DNA from: Pseudomonas sp. M47T1
GTDB taxonomy: Bacteria; Pseudomonadota; Gammaproteobacteria; Pseudomonadales; Pseudomonadaceae
Reading direction: 5' to 3'
NCBI RefSeq assembly: GCF_000263855.1
Contig: NZ_AJWX01000014.1
Coordinates: 103,338-167,337 of the forward strand
DNA: 64,000 bases
This document shows positions 1 to 8,989 of this stretch, one piece after another. Under the pieces are notes generated by a model. It saw nothing but the letters and a program-made list of their open reading frames with translations. It was not told the origin of the DNA and ran no database searches. The position numbers and the translations under genes are program-made. The number at the start of each line of letters is the position of its first letter. Within the stretch, counting starts at the first letter, position 1.

Positions 1-1206
1 GGAAACGCATGGATGTCCGAGAAACTGCCCGGCTTCAATGTGATGCGCGCCTCGTACCGTTGGTCTGCGCTAGGGATCTTTGGGTTGTGGGCACTGACAA
101 TGCTTTGGGCCTCGCAAGCAGAGAAGAAAGCCCAGCAGGCCTGTACACTGGCACTGGCAGCATTGGTTATCACAAACCTTCCAAATATTCATGACAGATG
201 GCGAAACGGAACTGATAACCGGCTCATGTTTCTCCAGATCGACGATAACCTTGTAACAAGGTTATCCGAGCGAATCCATCCTGGAGAGAAAGTCTTATTC
301 TTACCTTGGGGCAACGACTTCATGGCCAACTATCTGGCACCCAAAGTTGGCTTTCGCACTTTTAACATAGGGGGCGACAAGAACCTTGCTGCTGCCCAAG
401 CTAGCTGGCCGGAGGACTTGGGCGGCCTGGCCGGAGTTCTATCCCCCCAAAAAGCGCAAGCTGCAGCATTGACGCTTACCAAGGGAACAGTCGACACACT
501 GGTCATACCTTACTTTCACATGCTATGGGCGCCCCATGTATGGCCCTGTCTAGCTGAAACGACGGCACAGTTGACTGAAGAGCAGCAACAGCAATTTCGT
601 GGCATTCCAGACTTCCGCTGTCCCACCGATAGTCAGAACACGTTAAAACCATTTGTAGACGCTTTAAAGAGGCTACAACCCATAGAGGTTTCGGAAACCA
701 GCCTCTTTGCCGTCGCAAGATTGCGACCTGAATTCGTAGGGGATCGCGAGAAATCTGAAGCCGCAATGCTGGCAAACACCCAATACCCTATCTCGATAAG
801 CCCAGGACTTGAAGGAAGTGCCCTCATGCTCAGGGAGGGCTGGTATGGCCTGGAAACCAAGTCGGTGTGGTCCCACGGCAATGCAAAATTGATGCTGCCC
901 ATACCAGACGACTGCGCACGCAAATCATGCAACGCCGTTTTGAAATTCGTTGCATTCAATGCAACCCTGGAACATCCGATTTCTATTACGTTTTCAAGCG
1001 AGCAACGCTCCTGGCACTGGAATGAGCAAATTCAGGTCGCCTCAGGAAATCCTGTAGAGGTCCCGATACCCTTCTCTGGAGCGCGGGGAACTCGAATTAT
1101 TTCAATCGCCATCCCACAGGCAACATCACCGCAGGCGCTGACAGGATCAACTGACAACAGGATTTTGGGTATAGCCCTTCAACAAATAAACCTGGTAAAG
1201 GAATAA
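1..1206 (+). CDS. Large membrane glycosyltransferase-like protein, C-terminal part (5' end outside window)
   Basis: The reading frame is open from the first base of the window, so the 402 visible residues are the C-terminal part of a longer protein. One hydrophobic segment near the start of the visible part (about residues 22-38) is probably the last membrane helix. A soluble part follows, with a mixed alpha/beta stretch around the motif LFLPWGNDF. The last ~150 residues form a beta-rich domain ending in STDNRILGIAL. The same ending occurs at the C-terminus of the protein at 9934-12225 (NTDGRILGIGF), so the two are paralogues over at least this domain. Proteins of this architecture in Pseudomonas O-antigen loci are polytopic and thought to act on lipid-linked sugars in the periplasm. 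The exact activity is unknown. Confidence 0.7.
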   Translation, partial: GNAWMSEKLPGFNVMRASYRWSALGIFGLWALTMLWASQAEKKAQQACTLALAALVITNLPNIHDRWRNGTDNRLMFLQIDDNLVTRLSERIHPGEKVLFLPWGNDFMANYLAPKVGFRTFNIGGDKNLAAAQASWPEDLGGLAGVLSPQKAQAAALTLTKGTVDTLVIPYFHMLWAPHVWPCLAETTAQLTEEQQQQFRGIPDFRCPTDSQNTLKPFVDALKRLQPIEVSETSLFAVARLRPEFVGDREKSEAAMLANTQYPISISPGLEGSALMLREGWYGLETKSVWSHGNAKLMLPIPDDCARKSCNAVLKFVAFNATLEHPISITFSSEQRSWHWNEQIQVASGNPVEVPIPFSGARGTRIISIAIPQATSPQALTGSTDNRILGIALQQINLVKE

Positions 1207-1738
1207 CCATGTCCGTTTAACAGCGCACTCATGCATTGAGCAAGGCCCGCACCGAGTGGTGCCTTGCCACTACACCGGCCTGACGGCCATGTCTATCTCC
1301 GTACAGAATTGCGACTAATTGATTCAACAGGCCATCCCAACCATGGCGGTAGAGGATCAGGCTTCAGTGAACGTGCAGCCCGAGCCAGATCCCCAGACTG
1401 TGCTCCTCCTGCGTGATCGAGGGGCGAGTAGCCCTGTGCACTGGCGGCGTCAGTCAGTCGGTCTCCCCCAGGGAATCCGCGTCTTTCCAGAAGAATTTCC
1501 TGCTCAAAGCCACCTTACAAAATCCAACACAAAAATTGGCATCGCAGTGGTAAACTCCCGCACCCGAGCAAACTTCAGAAGCGCTCCATGTGTGACCGCT
1601 GTACTCCATAGAGCTATTTAGATCCAGCCTCGAAGCCTCTGCCGTACTCGGATTTGTGATGTCCATCGCCCAGAGGTATTTGCCACATTAACCGAGAGTA
1701 GCTTCTGCAACCTTTCAGCATTTTGATCCGGTAGCCTC
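1207..1738. other. Intergenic region without a convincing gene
   Basis: About 530 bases separate the truncated membrane gene from rfbI. Short open frames on both strands (up to 100 codons) have no recognisable motif, no good ribosome site and unusual composition. The stretch may hold decayed coding sequence from an earlier O-antigen gene or insertion element, but nothing was identified. A promoter for the rfb genes should lie here; no clear sigma-70 box was found. Confidence 0.4.
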
Positions 1739-2728
1739 ATGATTTCGGTAAAACTTTACAACGGTAAGACGTTCAGTTCGGAGCCTGGCACATCACTGCT
1801 AGATAGCGCGAAGGCTGCGGGTATCACCTTGGAATACAGCTGCCGCACGGGACGCTGCGGCGTATGCAAAACAACCGTACTCAGCGGTGACACTGAAGCC
1901 CTGAAGGGTGAAAGCTCACTGACCGCCGACGAACTTGCCGCCGGCATGATCCTTACCTGTTGCCGTCAGGCCCTTAGCAATGTTGAGCTGGACGCCGAAG
2001 ATATCGGTGCGTTGGGCGATATTGTGGTTAAGACGCTTCCCTGCCGGATCGATACAATTACCCGACTGGCCGAGAACGTGGTGGAAGTGGTCCTGCGTGT
2101 CCCACCTACCAGCAAGCTGCATTATCTTCCTGGCCAGTACCTGGACGTGATCGGCGAGGGGGGGCTACGCCGCAGCTACTCCATCGCCAACGCCCAGCGC
2201 GCTGACGGCAAGCTGGAACTGCAAATTCGCGAGGTCGAGCAAGGCTCGATGTCCCAATACTGGTTTGGCAGCGCGAAACCCAATGACCTCCTGCGCCTGG
2301 AGGGCCCGCTCGGCACCTTCTGCTTGCGTGATAAATCTGCCAGCACACTCGTATTCCTCGCTACCGGTACCGGAATCGCCCCCGTGAAGGCGATACTGGA
2401 GCAGCTCCTGAGCACCCCGAAACTGGCCGAAGGCAAGAATATTCGCATTTATTGGGGCGGTCGAACTGCCGCCGACATCTATTGGACACCCCAGCTAGAC
2501 GGGCTGAGCGCGTCGTTTATTCCCGTGCTGTCACGGGCCTCCGCTGACTGGCAAGGGCGTACTGGCTACGTACAGGCCGCGCTACTTGATGACGCCATCG
2601 ACCTTGCGCAGGCGGTCGTATACGCCTGTGGTTCAGAGGATATGATTCACTCTGCGCGTGAGGCACTTACAGTTGCCGGGTTGCCAGTCAAACACTTTTA
2701 CTCAGATGCATTCGTGAGTTCAAACTAA
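1739..2728 (+). CDS. rfbI: CDP-6-deoxy-3,4-glucoseen reductase (E3), 2Fe-2S/FAD reductase
   Basis: The 329-residue protein is an electron-transfer flavoprotein that reduces the dehydrase RfbH (E1) during removal of the C3 hydroxyl of CDP-4-keto-6-deoxyglucose, using NADH. The N-terminal plant-type ferredoxin domain has the cluster ligands C35, C40, C43 and C74. An FAD-binding barrel with RRSYS (144-148) follows, then an NAD-binding fold with GTGIAPVKA (210-218). This order matches AscD/DdhD/RfbI in length and layout. It is the first gene of a run in which rfbF, rfbG and rfbH follow directly, 12 bases before rfbF. Only a weak ribosome site precedes the ATG. Confidence 0.9.
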   Translation: MISVKLYNGKTFSSEPGTSLLDSAKAAGITLEYSCRTGRCGVCKTTVLSGDTEALKGESSLTADELAAGMILTCCRQALSNVELDAEDIGALGDIVVKTLPCRIDTITRLAENVVEVVLRVPPTSKLHYLPGQYLDVIGEGGLRRSYSIANAQRADGKLELQIREVEQGSMSQYWFGSAKPNDLLRLEGPLGTFCLRDKSASTLVFLATGTGIAPVKAILEQLLSTPKLAEGKNIRIYWGGRTAADIYWTPQLDGLSASFIPVLSRASADWQGRTGYVQAALLDDAIDLAQAVVYACGSEDMIHSAREALTVAGLPVKHFYSDAFVSSN

Positions 2729-2740
2729 CAAGGAGCAGTT

Positions 2741-3514
2741 ATGAAAGCAGTCATTTTGGCAGGTGGCCTCGGGACTCGCTTAAGCGAGGAGACCGGTACC
2801 CGCCCCAAGCCAATGGTCGAGATCGGCGGCAAGCCAATCTTGTGGCACATCATGAAAATGTACTCTTCCCACGGCATCAATGATTTCATCATTTGCTGTG
2901 GCTACAAGGGCTACATGATCAAGGAATACTTTGCCAACTACTTCCTGCACACGTCGGACATCACGTTCAACATGCGTGACAACAGCATGAAGGTTCATGA
3001 CAAACGTGCGGAAGACTGGAACGTGACGCTCGTGGATACCGGTGAAACCTCCATGACCGGTGGTCGCCTGCGCCGCGTCGCAGACTATGTTCGCGATGAT
3101 GAAGCATTCTGCTTTACCTACGGCGACGGCGTCGGCAGCATGGACATCGGCGCCACCATCGCCTTTCACAAGCGCCATGGCAAAGCCGCAACGCTGACCG
3201 CTACCTATCCGCCAGGCCGCTTCGGCGCACTGGACATCAGCGCTGGCCAGGTCCTTAACTTCAAAGAGAAGCCCAAAGGTGACGGTGCCATGATCAATGG
3301 CGGCTTCTTTGTTCTTTCTCCCCAGGTTCTGGAATACCTGAAAGACGACAGTACCGTGTGGGAGCAGGAGCCACTGATGGGGCTGGCCGAGAATGGCCAA
3401 CTAATGGCTTTCGAACATCCAGGCTTCTGGCAACCCATGGACACCCTCCACGACAAGACTCTGCTTGAAAAGTTGTGGCAGACTGGTGCCGCGCCGTGGA
3501 AGACCTGGAGCTGA
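2741..3514 (+). CDS. rfbF: Glucose-1-phosphate cytidylyltransferase
   Basis: The 257-residue cytosolic nucleotidyltransferase makes CDP-glucose from CTP and glucose 1-phosphate, the entry step to CDP-3,6-dideoxyhexoses. The N-terminus has the signature [18 protein letters not shown], with the family's GGxGTRL loop and [12 protein letters not shown] following. Length is that of the RfbF/AscA family (about 257). A good ribosome site (AAGGAG) lies 5 bases before the ATG. The gene ends 7 bases before rfbG, so the two are very probably co-transcribed and perhaps translationally coupled. Confidence 0.95.
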   Translation: MKAVILAGGLGTRLSEETGTRPKPMVEIGGKPILWHIMKMYSSHGINDFIICCGYKGYMIKEYFANYFLHTSDITFNMRDNSMKVHDKRAEDWNVTLVDTGETSMTGGRLRRVADYVRDDEAFCFTYGDGVGSMDIGATIAFHKRHGKAATLTATYPPGRFGALDISAGQVLNFKEKPKGDGAMINGGFFVLSPQVLEYLKDDSTVWEQEPLMGLAENGQLMAFEHPGFWQPMDTLHDKTLLEKLWQTGAAPWKTWS

Positions 3515-3521
3515 CTACGAT

Positions 3522-4604
3522 ATGAAAGCTTCTGTATCGCCCGCGTTCTGGTTGGGCAAGAAGGTGTTTCTCACTGGGCATACCGGTTTCAAGGGCAGTT
3601 GGCTGGCCCTCTGGCTGCAGGGCATGGGCGCGCAGGTAAAGGGCTTTGCCCTGACCCCGCCTACGACACCCTCGTTATTCGAGCAGGCGCAGGTCGAGCG
3701 CGGTATGACGTCGGAGATTGGTGACATTCGCGACCTGCACGCCATCAACGAAAGCATGGTGGCATTTAATCCCGATATCCTGATCCATATGGCGGCGCAG
3801 CCGTTGGTGCGGCTTTCCTACCGGGAACCGGTGGAAACCTACGCCACTAACGTGATGGGTACCGTTCATGTGCTCGAAGCCGCTCGCAAGTGCACTGCGC
3901 TGCGCGCGATCGTAAACGTGACCACTGACAAATGCTACGAAAACCAGGAATGGGAATGGGGCTACCGTGAAAACGAACCCATGGGTGGCCATGACCCGTA
4001 CAGCAACAGTAAAGGCTGCGTGGAACTGATCACCAGCGCCTACCGCAACTCGTTCTTCAATGCAGAACACGGCGCTGCCCTCGCCTCAGCGCGTGCGGGC
4101 AATGTAATTGGTGGCGGCGACTGGGCCGATGACCGGCTGATTCCCGATATCCTGCGCGCTGCGGAACAAGGCAAGCCCGTTGTAGTCCGCAACCCTGTCG
4201 CCACACGGCCCTGGCAGCACGTGCTAGAACCGCTCAGCGGTTACCTTGTCCTTGCCCAGCACCTGTGGGAGCATGGCCATGCATTCGCACAAGGGTGGAA
4301 CTTCGGACCTAGAGACGAAGACGCACAGCCTGTGGAATGGATACTCGACCATATGGTGCAGGCGTGGGGGGCGGGTGCCAGCTGGCAGCTCGACGAGAAT
4401 CCTCAGCCACACGAAGCACGTTATTTGAAACTGGATATTTCCAAGGCCCGTACCCACCTGAAATGGGAGCCTACCTGGAGCTTGGAAACCACGTTGACTC
4501 ACATCGTCAACTGGCATCGCCGCTGGTTGCAAGGTGACGATATGCACGCCCGTTGCGTGGACGAAATCAACTGCTACATGGCAGCCATGGCCTCTGGTGC
4601 CTAA
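3522..4604 (+). CDS. rfbG: CDP-glucose 4,6-dehydratase
   Basis: This extended short-chain dehydrogenase of 360 residues converts CDP-glucose to CDP-4-keto-6-deoxyglucose with bound NAD. Visible are the Rossmann motif GHTGFKG (19-25), the TDK triad segment (135-137) and the catalytic YxxxK (Y160, K164). The frame is open further upstream, to 3465, but that start lies inside rfbF. ATG 3522 has GGAG 11 bases upstream and gives the family N-terminus, so it was chosen. It follows rfbF by 7 bases and precedes rfbH by 28. Confidence 0.93.
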   Translation: MKASVSPAFWLGKKVFLTGHTGFKGSWLALWLQGMGAQVKGFALTPPTTPSLFEQAQVERGMTSEIGDIRDLHAINESMVAFNPDILIHMAAQPLVRLSYREPVETYATNVMGTVHVLEAARKCTALRAIVNVTTDKCYENQEWEWGYRENEPMGGHDPYSNSKGCVELITSAYRNSFFNAEHGAALASARAGNVIGGGDWADDRLIPDILRAAEQGKPVVVRNPVATRPWQHVLEPLSGYLVLAQHLWEHGHAFAQGWNFGPRDEDAQPVEWILDHMVQAWGAGASWQLDENPQPHEARYLKLDISKARTHLKWEPTWSLETTLTHIVNWHRRWLQGDDMHARCVDEINCYMAAMASGA

Positions 4605-4632
4605 CCGATAATTAGCTTGAGCAGGAATTACT

Positions 4633-5946
4633 ATGACCCCCGATATGATCCGTCAGGAAATCAGCCAGCTCGTAGAGCGCTATGCCCAGACTGCCCTGGC
4701 GACCAAACCTTTCGTTGGGGGCGAAACCGTCATCCCACCTTCGGGCAAGGTGATCGGCGCCCGTGAATTACAACTAATGGTTGAGGCCTCGCTTGACGGC
4801 TGGCTCACCACTGGTCGCTTCAATGCAGAGTTCGAGAAGAAGCTCGCTGCGTTCCTCGGCGTGAACTACTTGCTCACCGTGAACTCGGGCTCTTCGGCCA
4901 ACCTGGTAGCCTTCAGCACTCTCACTTCGCCGAAACTCGGTGACCGTGCGATAAAGAAAGGCGACGAAGTGATTGGCGTCGCCGCCGGCTTTCCGACCAC
5001 CGTCAATCCGATCGTCCAGTTCGGCGCGATCCCAGTGTTCGTTGACGTGGATATGGCCACCCACAACATCGACGCTGACCTGATCGAAGCAGCCATAACG
5101 CCAAAGACCAAGGCGATCATGCTTGCCCACACCTTGGGTAACCCCTTCAATCTCGGCAAGGTGAAGGAGTTGTGCGAGAAGTACAACCTGTGGCTGGTCG
5201 AGGATTGCTGTGATGCCCTGGGCGCAACCTATGACGGCAAGCTGGTAGGCACCTTTGGCGATATCGCCACACTCAGCTTCTACCCTGCCCACCACATCAC
5301 CATGGGCGAAGGCGGTGCTGTGTTCACCAACAATGCTCAACTGAAACTGATAGCCGAATCGTTTCGCGACTGGGGCCGCGATTGCTACTGCGCTCCAGGT
5401 TGCGACGATACCTGTGGCAACCGTTTCGGCCAGCAGTTCGGCAGCCTGCCTCAAGGTTACGATCACAAGTACGTGTATGCCCACCTGGGCTACAACTTGA
5501 AAATCACCGACATGCAAGCGGCCTGTGGCCTGGCTCAGCTGGACCGTGCGCCAGAATTCATCGAGACCCGCAAGCGCAACTTCAAACTACTGAAAGAGCG
5601 GCTGGCCAGTCTCAGCGACTTCCTGGAAATCGCCGAGCCTACGCCTAACAGCGATCCTTCTTGGTTCGGCTTCCCGGTTACTTTGAAAGAGAGCGCCGGG
5701 GTCAAGCGTGTCGACCTGCTGAAGTTCCTGGACCAGCACAAAATCGGCACCCGCCTGCTGTTCGCCGGCAACCTGACCCGCCAACCGTACTTCCACAACG
5801 TGGAATATCGTGTCGTCGGCGACCTTACCAACACAGATCGAACCATGAACCAGACGTTCTGGCTGGGCGTGCAGCCCTCCCTAGGTCAGGAGCATTTCGA
5901 CTACGTCGGTGAAAAACTGGAAGAGTTCTTCGGGATCGGTTTCTAA
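4633..5946 (+). CDS. rfbH: CDP-4-keto-6-deoxyglucose 3-dehydrase (E1), PMP/2Fe-2S enzyme
   Basis: A 437-residue member of the DegT/DnrJ/EryC1 aminotransferase fold that works as a dehydrase. It removes the C3 hydroxyl of CDP-4-keto-6-deoxyglucose together with the RfbI reductase. The usual PLP lysine is replaced by H220 (in [13 protein letters not shown]), the hallmark of the family that binds pyridoxamine phosphate without a Schiff base. Cysteines at 192/193, 251, 253, 257 and 261 are placed as expected for the [2Fe-2S] cluster. The ribosome site AGGAA precedes ATG 4633. The next gene starts 4 bases after the stop, so the operon continues without a break. Confidence 0.95.
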   Translation: MTPDMIRQEISQLVERYAQTALATKPFVGGETVIPPSGKVIGARELQLMVEASLDGWLTTGRFNAEFEKKLAAFLGVNYLLTVNSGSSANLVAFSTLTSPKLGDRAIKKGDEVIGVAAGFPTTVNPIVQFGAIPVFVDVDMATHNIDADLIEAAITPKTKAIMLAHTLGNPFNLGKVKELCEKYNLWLVEDCCDALGATYDGKLVGTFGDIATLSFYPAHHITMGEGGAVFTNNAQLKLIAESFRDWGRDCYCAPGCDDTCGNRFGQQFGSLPQGYDHKYVYAHLGYNLKITDMQAACGLAQLDRAPEFIETRKRNFKLLKERLASLSDFLEIAEPTPNSDPSWFGFPVTLKESAGVKRVDLLKFLDQHKIGTRLLFAGNLTRQPYFHNVEYRVVGDLTNTDRTMNQTFWLGVQPSLGQEHFDYVGEKLEEFFGIGF

Positions 5947-5950
5947 ATTT

Positions 5951-7666
5951 ATGAAAGCATCGGATGCAGTAGCAAAGGTTCTCGCGGACACCCAAGTCCT
6001 CTACGGTTTCGAGCTCATCGGTGGCATGATCGCCCATCTGGTGGACAGTATTAACTTGCTCGGCAAGACCAAGTTGGTGTCCATGCACCATGAGCAAGGT
6101 GCCTCCTTCGCTGCATCCGCTGTCGCACGGGCGACGAACCACAAGGTGATGGGCGTGGCGCTGGGCACCAGTGGCCCAGGCGCTACTAACCTGATTACCG
6201 GAATTGCCGATTGCTGGTTGGACAGCCACCCGTGCCTGTTCCTGACCGGTCAAGTCAACACACATGAACTCAAAGGCGAGCGGGCCATCCGCCAGCAGGG
6301 TTTCCAAGAGCTCGATAGCGTTGCTTTAGTGAGCAGTATTACCAAATATGCTCATCAAGTGACCCACATTGATGACTTGATTCCAAGCTTACTGAAAGCA
6401 ATTACCATCGCTCGCGAAGGCCGACCAGGGCCTGTGCTGCTGGACATCCCCATGGATATCCAACGAGCCGAAATCGACGAAGCGGTACTGGATGAATTAC
6501 TGACCACTTGGGCTCACGCCTCGGCGATGGCCCGGGTTCAAGATGCCTCATACGACGATATATGGGCATTGCTGGAAAATGCACAGAAACCGTTGTTCCT
6601 GATTGGTGGCGGTGCGGTGAACACGCCAGGGTTCAGCCAATGGCTGCGCGAGATAGTAAATCTGGGCATTCCCCACGTCGCCAGCCTGAAGGGTGCGGAA
6701 AAGCTCACTGCCAGCGAGCACTACCTCGGAATGTTGGGTGCCTACGGTACTCGCGCAGCCAATCACGCCGTACAAAATTGCGATTTGCTGTTGGTATTCG
6801 GCAGCCGCATGGACGTACGTCAAACCGGCGCCAAGACGGAAACGTTCGCAGCAAACGCGCACATCGTGCAGTTCGACCTGGACCCTGCCCAGCTGGAAAA
6901 CAGGGTCAAGGCACATCTTTCGGTTAACGCTAACCTCGACACGGTATTCACCTCCTTCATCGCGAACGCCCCTAAATTGCCACACACCGATATCGCGTGG
7001 CGCGCGCGCCTGGCGGAGGTTTTCGAGCTGTCGTTCAAAGACGAATATTCAGAGTGGAGCATCAGCCCATTCGAACTGTTCAATACCCTCAATGGTTTGA
7101 CCGCCAACCGCTCGTTGGATTATGTCGTCGATGTGGGCAACAATCAGATGTGGGCTGCCCACACATTGCGCTTGGGGCCTGACCAGGCGATGCACCACTC
7201 CGGTGGCCTGGGCACCATGGGTTTCGCCATTCCTGCTGCGGTGGGTGCCTGCATCTCCGGCGACAAACCGGTGGTGGTCATTACAGGTGATGGCGGGGCT
7301 CAACTCAATATCCAGGAGCTGGACATCATTTCCCGTGAGCGGCTGCCTATTCTCACGATCGTGCTGAACAACCATTCGCTGGGCATGGTTCGTGGCTTTC
7401 AGGAAATGTACTTCGAGGGCCGCAACTCGTCGACTTATTGGAATGGCTATACCTCGCAGTTCCAGGCCTTGGGGGCAGCCTATGGCATCCATTCATGTAG
7501 CGTGATAGGTCTGGAGGCTTTCAAGGCCGCGGTAGTGGAATTCCTTTCCAACCGCAAGCCGATGCTGATTGAGGTGCTGATGCCTGATGCACGAGAGTGC
7601 CGGCCGCGCCTGGAGTTCGGTCGCCCCATCGACGAGCAGTCGCCGCTGCTGGACCTGGGCCAATGA
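5951..7666 (+). CDS. ThDP-dependent acetolactate synthase-like enzyme, YerE-like branched-sugar synthase
   Basis: The 571-residue protein has the three-domain layout of acetolactate synthase. The N-terminal ThDP domain has the catalytic glutamate E48 in HHEQG. The C-terminal ThDP domain has the GDG motif at 446-448 and NN at 473-474. In a CDP-3,6-dideoxyhexose operon the closest known role is that of Yersinia YerE, which transfers a two-carbon unit from pyruvate to C4 of CDP-4-keto-3,6-dideoxyglucose. That assignment is inferred from family and position. A simple acetolactate synthase is less likely, because no small subunit or branched-chain amino-acid gene is nearby. Start ATG 5951 lies 4 bases after rfbH. 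A longer start at 5909 would overlap rfbH. Confidence 0.75.
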   Translation: MKASDAVAKVLADTQVLYGFELIGGMIAHLVDSINLLGKTKLVSMHHEQGASFAASAVARATNHKVMGVALGTSGPGATNLITGIADCWLDSHPCLFLTGQVNTHELKGERAIRQQGFQELDSVALVSSITKYAHQVTHIDDLIPSLLKAITIAREGRPGPVLLDIPMDIQRAEIDEAVLDELLTTWAHASAMARVQDASYDDIWALLENAQKPLFLIGGGAVNTPGFSQWLREIVNLGIPHVASLKGAEKLTASEHYLGMLGAYGTRAANHAVQNCDLLLVFGSRMDVRQTGAKTETFAANAHIVQFDLDPAQLENRVKAHLSVNANLDTVFTSFIANAPKLPHTDIAWRARLAEVFELSFKDEYSEWSISPFELFNTLNGLTANRSLDYVVDVGNNQMWAAHTLRLGPDQAMHHSGGLGTMGFAIPAAVGACISGDKPVVVITGDGGAQLNIQELDIISRERLPILTIVLNNHSLGMVRGFQEMYFEGRNSSTYWNGYTSQFQALGAAYGIHSCSVIGLEAFKAAVVEFLSNRKPMLIEVLMPDARECRPRLEFGRPIDEQSPLLDLGQ

Positions 7667-8598
7667 GGCTGGCAATCCTTGGAGCGAGCAGCCATATCGC
7701 CAAGGACCTGATAGCCAGCCTCGCCGAGCACACCCCGCACCAGTGCACCTTATTCGTGCGCGCGCGAGGCAACCTGGACACTGGGCTATTAGAAGTTGCC
7801 AAGCGCAAAGGTTTTGCCGTTCTGGACTACGCCAAATTTGATTACATCTGCCAGTTCGATGCCATCATCAACTTTGTAGGCGTGGGCGACCCGGCCAGGG
7901 CCGTGCAAATGGGCTCGAGCATCTTCACCGTCACCGAACAATACGACAATCTGGCCTTGGGGTACCTAAGCAGCCATCCCTCGTGCAGGTACATCTACCT
8001 GAGCAGCGGCGCAGCCTATGGTAGCAACTTTGCAACACCCATCACCGAGGCATCCACAGCGGTATTCCCCATCAATGCACTGCAGCCCCAGCATTGGTAT
8101 GGCGCCGCCAAGTTCCAGGCAGAGTGTCGCCATCGCGCTCTACCCGAAGCAGCGATCGTCGACGTGAGGGTGTTCAGTTACTTCAGTCATCGCCAGGCCC
8201 CCGAAGCGCGCTTCTTCCTCAGTGACATCTTAAGGGCGCTGCAAGCCGGCACGGTATTGGAAGTTGCACCGGACGACATGCTCAGGGACTACCTCACACC
8301 TGACGACTTCATGCAATTGATTGACCGGATACTGCAAGCACCGGCGTGCAACGAAGTGGTGGACTGTTACAGCTTGGCTCCCGTCGGGAAATTCGAACTG
8401 CTGACTGCATTGGGTGAGCATTTTGGTCTGCAATTTGCCGTGATAGGTAACCAGGAGCCAGTGAACGCCACCGGCCCCAAGGCTCATTACTACTCGCATA
8501 ATCGCAAGGCCGAAAAATTGTTCGGTTATGTACCCGGAGAATCTTCGCTAAACGGCGTTTTACGTGAGATCAAGCAGGCGCTGCATGCAAGAAACTGA
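7663..8598 (+). CDS. NAD(P)-dependent sugar reductase/epimerase (extended SDR), candidate YerF-like
   Basis: A 311-residue Rossmann protein with the N-terminal dinucleotide loop LGASSHIA and the catalytic YGAAK (Y146, K150). Its ATG overlaps the stop of the preceding ThDP enzyme (ATGA), so the two are translationally coupled. In the yersiniose pathway the YerE product is reduced at the new side-chain ketone by YerF, and this gene occupies that place. The assignment rests on position and fold. It could also be an epimerase acting on the ring. The sequence upstream to 7597 is open but lies inside the previous gene. Confidence 0.65.
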   Translation: MRLAILGASSHIAKDLIASLAEHTPHQCTLFVRARGNLDTGLLEVAKRKGFAVLDYAKFDYICQFDAIINFVGVGDPARAVQMGSSIFTVTEQYDNLALGYLSSHPSCRYIYLSSGAAYGSNFATPITEASTAVFPINALQPQHWYGAAKFQAECRHRALPEAAIVDVRVFSYFSHRQAPEARFFLSDILRALQAGTVLEVAPDDMLRDYLTPDDFMQLIDRILQAPACNEVVDCYSLAPVGKFELLTALGEHFGLQFAVIGNQEPVNATGPKAHYYSHNRKAEKLFGYVPGESSLNGVLREIKQALHARN

Positions 8599-8989
8599 AC
8601 AAGGATTGCCACGGCTCCGTGCGCTTCTGAATGTGAAACTGGTCCGGTTTCTGTTAGTGGGGGTAATGAATGCGGCATTCGGCTACGGCTGTTTTGCCGG
8701 CTTTCTTTACCTGGGCCTGCATTATAGTGCAGCCCTGCTACTGGCCACGATTCTGGGCGTCATGTTTAACTTCAAAAGCACCGGGGCCTTGGTTTTTGGC
8801 TCGAAGAACAACAAGCTTATCTTTCGCTTTGTAATCGGATATGCAGTTGTCTATGGCGCTAACGTGGCTGGTATTGCGGCGCTCAAGTTACTGGGCGTGA
8901 GCCCTTACCTTGCCGGTGTCGCCCTACTCGTGCCCATGGCCCTTCTCTCTTTTGTCATTAATAACAGGTATGTTTTCAATTATGCGTAA
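8585..8989 (+). CDS. GtrA family membrane protein (putative lipid-linked sugar flippase)
   Basis: This small protein of 134 residues has four hydrophobic segments and the family pattern VRFLLVGVMNAAFGYG near the N-terminus, with FVINNRYVF near the C-terminus. GtrA proteins are thought to flip undecaprenyl-phosphate-linked sugar across the inner membrane. Start 8585 overlaps the preceding reductase by 14 bases, and the stop overlaps the next gene by 8 bases. This is the tight packing expected for the GtrA-GtrB pair. A slightly different start is possible because the ribosome site is weak. Confidence 0.85.
   Translation: MQETEQGLPRLRALLNVKLVRFLLVGVMNAAFGYGCFAGFLYLGLHYSAALLLATILGVMFNFKSTGALVFGSKNNKLIFRFVIGYAVVYGANVAGIAALKLLGVSPYLAGVALLVPMALLSFVINNRYVFNYA

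Noticed and set aside
1319..1621. Possible 100-residue gene before rfbI
   Set aside because: No family pattern, no ribosome site; treated as non-coding or decayed sequence.
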